Positions 34,601 through 38,345 of a stretch of DNA of 38,345 nt are shown one piece after another. How positions within the stretch are numbered: the first letter of the stretch is position 1; each line of letters begins with the position of its first letter. The stretch is from an uncultured Pseudomonas sp. (GTDB lineage: Bacteria; Pseudomonadota; Gammaproteobacteria; Pseudomonadales; Pseudomonadaceae): contig NZ_CAMPHN010000028.1 of the NCBI RefSeq assembly GCF_946885885.1, positions 1 to 38,345 of the forward strand, in the 5' to 3' direction. The notes under the pieces were generated by a model, which was not told where the DNA came from, searched no databases, and saw only the letters and a list, made by a program, of their open reading frames with translations. The position numbers and the translations under genes are program-made.

Positions 34601-35752
34601 ATGGCAACCCTCGAACTGCGCAACGTCAACAAGTCCTACGGCAGTGGTCTGGCGGACACCCTGAAGAACATCGAGATTTCGATCGACTCCGGCGAGTTTC
34701 TGATTCTCGTGGGACCCTCCGGTTGCGGTAAATCCACCTTGATGAACTGCATCGCCGGTTTGGAAGACATCAGCGGCGGGGCGATCCTGGTCGACGATCA
34801 GGACATCAGCGGCATGAGCCCGAAGGACCGCGACATCGCCATGGTCTTTCAGTCCTATGCGCTGTACCCGACCATGAGCGTGCGCGACAACATCGCCTTC
34901 GGCCTGAAGATGCGCAAGATGGCCCCGGCGGCCATCGAAGAGGAAGTGGCGCGGGTGGCCAAGCTGTTGCAGATCGAACATCTGCTCGGGCGTAAGCCCG
35001 GCCAGCTCTCCGGCGGCCAGCAGCAGCGCGTGGCCATGGGCCGGGCGCTGGCGCGGCGGCCGAAGATCTATCTGTTCGACGAACCGCTGTCGAACCTCGA
35101 CGCCAAGCTGCGCGTGGAGATGCGCACCGAAATCAAGCTGATGCACCAGCGCCTGAAAACCACCACGGTCTACGTCACCCATGACCAGATCGAAGCCATG
35201 ACCCTGGGCGACAAAGTGGCGGTGATGAAGGACGGCATCATCCAGCAGTTCGGCACCCCGCAGCAGATCTACAACGACCCGGCCAACCTGTTCGTGGCGA
35301 GCTTTATCGGCTCGCCGCCGATGAATTTCATCCCCCTGCGTTTGCAGCGCCGCGACGGCCAGCTGTTCGCGCTGTTGGATTCCGGCCAGGCGCGTTGCGA
35401 GCTGCCGTTGGGCGCGATGGAGGCGGGCTTCGAGAACCGCGAAGTGATTCTCGGCATCCGCCCCGAGCAGATTCAACTGGCGGTGGCGGGCGGCCCCTCG
35501 TCGATTCGCGCCGAGGTCGAGGTCACCGAGCCCACCGGGCCGGACACCCTGGTGTTCGTCAGCCTCAACCAGACCAAGGTCTGCTGCCGCATGGCGCCGG
35601 ACGATGCGCCGCGGGTCGGACAAACCCTCGAACTGCAATTCGACCCGGGCAAGGTGCTGCTATTCGATGCGCAAAGCGGCGAACGCCTGCTGCCGGGAAA
35701 GCCACAGAGCGCTGAGCAGGCGGCCAAGGTCGCCCAGTTCAAGGGCCGCTGA
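34601..35752 (+). CDS. gtsD: GtsD (MalK/UgpC-type) ABC ATPase
   Basis: This encodes a 383-residue ATPase of the sugar importer. Walker A is GPSGCGKST (38-46), signature LSGGQQQR begins at L136, Walker B is [11 protein letters not shown] and the switch His is in [12 protein letters not shown]-terminal MalK-like regulatory domain (about 240-383) contains [14 protein letters not shown] precedes the ATG by 7 bases. It lies 42 bases after gtsC. A REP-like palindrome follows the stop at once. Confidence 0.93.
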   Translation: MATLELRNVNKSYGSGLADTLKNIEISIDSGEFLILVGPSGCGKSTLMNCIAGLEDISGGAILVDDQDISGMSPKDRDIAMVFQSYALYPTMSVRDNIAFGLKMRKMAPAAIEEEVARVAKLLQIEHLLGRKPGQLSGGQQQRVAMGRALARRPKIYLFDEPLSNLDAKLRVEMRTEIKLMHQRLKTTTVYVTHDQIEAMTLGDKVAVMKDGIIQQFGTPQQIYNDPANLFVASFIGSPPMNFIPLRLQRRDGQLFALLDSGQARCELPLGAMEAGFENREVILGIRPEQIQLAVAGGPSSIRAEVEVTEPTGPDTLVFVSLNQTKVCCRMAPDDAPRVGQTLELQFDPGKVLLFDAQSGERLLPGKPQSAEQAAKVAQFKGR

Positions 35753-35755
35753 TCC

Positions 35756-35833
35756 GTAGCCTGGATAAGCGCCAGCGCAATCCGGGAAGCGTGGTCGGTC
35801 GCGCAATCTTTCCCCGGATTGCATCCGGGCTAC
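35756..35833. repeat. REP-like palindrome after gtsD
   Basis: GTAGCCTGGATAAGCGCCAG-CGCAATCCGG and CCCCGGATTGCATCCGGGCTAC form the arms. It begins 3 bases after the gtsD stop and could separate the importer message from that of the porin gene. Confidence 0.8.
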
Positions 35834-35963
35834 GCCGCCGAACACCTCCTGGGGCGCACCCGCGCCTTTGGGATCCTGCAGTACGTAGGGTGCGCCATGC
35901 GCACCGCAAACAGGGCAACACCCCCCGTCGCTTCGGCGGTACTCCGAAGCATCCGCACAATAA

Positions 35964-37223
<1,260 letters not shown>

Positions 37224-37244
37224 GGCTTCGAGTCGGACGAGCGC

Positions 37245-38141
37245 ATGCAGCGGGCTAAACCGCGGCGTGCGCCTGCAACCCAGCCAGGAGATGCCGCCGC
37301 GCATCCCCTGGCTGAGTTGTTTGTGCCAGGCGCCAAGCCCGGTCTGCGCTGGGTGATGCATCAGGAGCGCGAACTGCTGCTGATCGAACATGCGCGTTTC
37401 CAGGCGGCGTTCAGCCGGCAGGGCGGCCAGTTATTGCACTTTCAGCCGCGCGGGCAACGGCCTTGGCTCTGGTGCGCCAAGCGCTGGCCGCGCGGCGGCG
37501 CGATTCGCGGTGGGGTGCCGGTATGTTGGCCCTGGGTCGGTCGGCATCCCAGCGAAAGCGGTTGGCCTTCCCATGGCTGGGCGCGGCTCAGCGACTGGCA
37601 ATTGCTCGACAGCACAGTGGACGAGGCGGGCGTGCGCCTGCGCTGGCAACTGCAACTGTGCGACTGGCAGGTGACCCTGGACGCCGATCTCGGCGAGCAG
37701 ATGCGTCTGCGCCTGAGCAGCAGCCACCAGGACGATCAGCCCTGTCAGCTCAGCCATGCGCTGCACGCCTATTGGCGGGTCAGCGACGTGGTGCGGGTGG
37801 CGCTGCTCGGCCTGGATGGCGCCCAGGGTTATGACCTGCTCAAACGCGCGGACTGCCAGCAACAGGGCGCGCTGCGCATCGAGGACGGTTGCCATCGGGT
37901 GTTTCGCCGCGGCGCGCTGTTGCAGTTGCAGGATCTGTCCTGGCAGCGGCGCCTGTTACTCGATACCCGTGGCGGCGCCAACAGTTTGGTCTGGCACCCC
38001 GGCAGTCGGCCATTGACCGATGTCGGCTGGAGCGAAACCCTGGGTTTTCTCAGCGTGCAAGCCGCCAGCTGCATGGCCGACAGCCTGAGCTTGCAGCCGG
38101 GCGAGGAGGCGGTATTGGAGTTGAAGGCGCGTTTGGGTTGA
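37245..38141 (+). CDS. YeaD-type hexose-6-phosphate epimerase (aldose 1-epimerase family)
   Basis: This encodes a 298-residue protein matching the D-hexose-6-phosphate mutarotase group. The motif RGGVPVCWPWVGRHP...SHGWARLSDW follows YeaD (RGGIPICWPWFG...AHGFAR), with catalytic-type His also in LSHALHAYWRVSD and a late W-H-P-G. It would interconvert alpha and beta glucose-6-phosphate so that downstream enzymes are fed. It starts 21 bases after the porin stop without a strong ribosome site; the first 25 residues (basic, Pro/Ala-rich) are not conserved and the true start could be later. Likely co-transcribed with the porin. Confidence 0.85.
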   Translation: MQRAKPRRAPATQPGDAAAHPLAELFVPGAKPGLRWVMHQERELLLIEHARFQAAFSRQGGQLLHFQPRGQRPWLWCAKRWPRGGAIRGGVPVCWPWVGRHPSESGWPSHGWARLSDWQLLDSTVDEAGVRLRWQLQLCDWQVTLDADLGEQMRLRLSSSHQDDQPCQLSHALHAYWRVSDVVRVALLGLDGAQGYDLLKRADCQQQGALRIEDGCHRVFRRGALLQLQDLSWQRRLLLDTRGGANSLVWHPGSRPLTDVGWSETLGFLSVQAASCMADSLSLQPGEEAVLELKARLG

Positions 38142-38157
38142 TCTGCGTGGCGCTTTT

Positions 38158-38225
38158 GTAGCCCGGATGCAATCCGAGAAGCGGTGTGGATCGTGCAATT
38201 TTTCCCCGGATTGCATCCGGGCTAC
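38158..38225. repeat. REP-like palindrome after the epimerase gene
   Basis: GTAGCCCGGATGCAATCCG (38158-38176) and CCGGATTGCATCCGGGCTAC (38206-38225) are near-perfect inverted arms of the family also seen at 4494, 24302 and 35756. Confidence 0.85.
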
Positions 38226-38235
38226 CGGAGCAGCT

Positions 38236-38281
38236 GATCGTTCCCACGTGGATGGTTCGACGCCTCGATGTGGGAACGATC
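38236..38281. repeat. Palindrome GATCGTTCCCAC ... GTGGGAACGATC
   Basis: Perfect 12-base arms (38236-38247 and 38270-38281) surround a 22-base loop. This is a further intergenic repeat type, seen once in the window. Another arm, TAGCCCGGGTTGAGCGAAGC, starts at 38297 and runs to the window edge. Confidence 0.7.
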
Positions 38282-38345
38282 AAAGTCACACAATGGTAGC
38301 CCGGGTTGAGCGAAGCGATACCCGGGTATCGGCGCCCTGGGTATC

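Overview
The window looks like a chromosomal segment of a Pseudomonas-type gammaproteobacterium. The right half (about 24.6-38.1 kb) has the gene content and order of the Pseudomonas glucose-uptake/Entner-Doudoroff locus: gap, then divergent edd-glk-gltR-gltS, then gtsABCD, a sugar porin and a YeaD-type epimerase. Most genes are GC-rich, and the gaps between genes are crowded with REP-like palindromes of several recurring families. The genus comes from remembered synteny and protein resemblance; no database was searched. A LamB-type porin in the usual OprB slot may fit the mendocina/stutzeri side of the genus, but that is only a guess.

Layout. (1) 0.3-4.2 kb: a papain-like cysteine peptidase on + faces a lodA-lodB pair on -. 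This pair encodes a cysteine-tryptophylquinone (CTQ) amino-acid oxidase and the flavoprotein that matures it. (2) 4.7-12.2 kb: a variable block with an SF1 (UvrD-like) helicase, a winged-helix Fic-like protein whose catalytic His is replaced by Gln, and a 1223-residue protein with a putative nuclease domain, a STAND-type ATPase and a long C-terminal region. The last gene is visibly less GC-rich than its surroundings, and an unusual spaced array of GCGCGACA elements precedes fic. This is the best candidate for an undescribed (defence-like) system. (3) 12.6-17.3 kb: a periplasmic copper-handling cluster (DUF2946 protein, small secreted protein, TolC-type lipoprotein, Tat-exported multicopper oxidase, cupredoxin, CusF-like protein). 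(4) 17.8-24.2 kb: mostly unlinked genes, namely a PaAP-type secreted aminopeptidase, a membrane-anchored glutaredoxin-like protein, a DUF3820 protein, a YdjM-type membrane protein, arfB, a CDF metal exporter divergent from its MerR regulator, and mgsA. Two related 267-275 bp non-coding elements sit here. They have terminal inverted repeats and perfect 8-bp target duplications, and each lies at a convergent gene junction exactly over a stop codon (MITE-like). (5) 24.6-38.1 kb: the glucose regulon.

How the glucose genes work together: a LamB-family porin and the GtsABCD importer bring sugar into the cell; Glk phosphorylates it; Edd acts on 6-phosphogluconate; Gap handles the triose formed by Eda, which is not in the window; the YeaD-type protein interconverts anomers; and the GltR/GltS two-component pair probably controls uptake. 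A TTGT-N7-ACAA site matching the published HexR operator, and a second site with one mismatch, lie between the divergent gap and edd genes.
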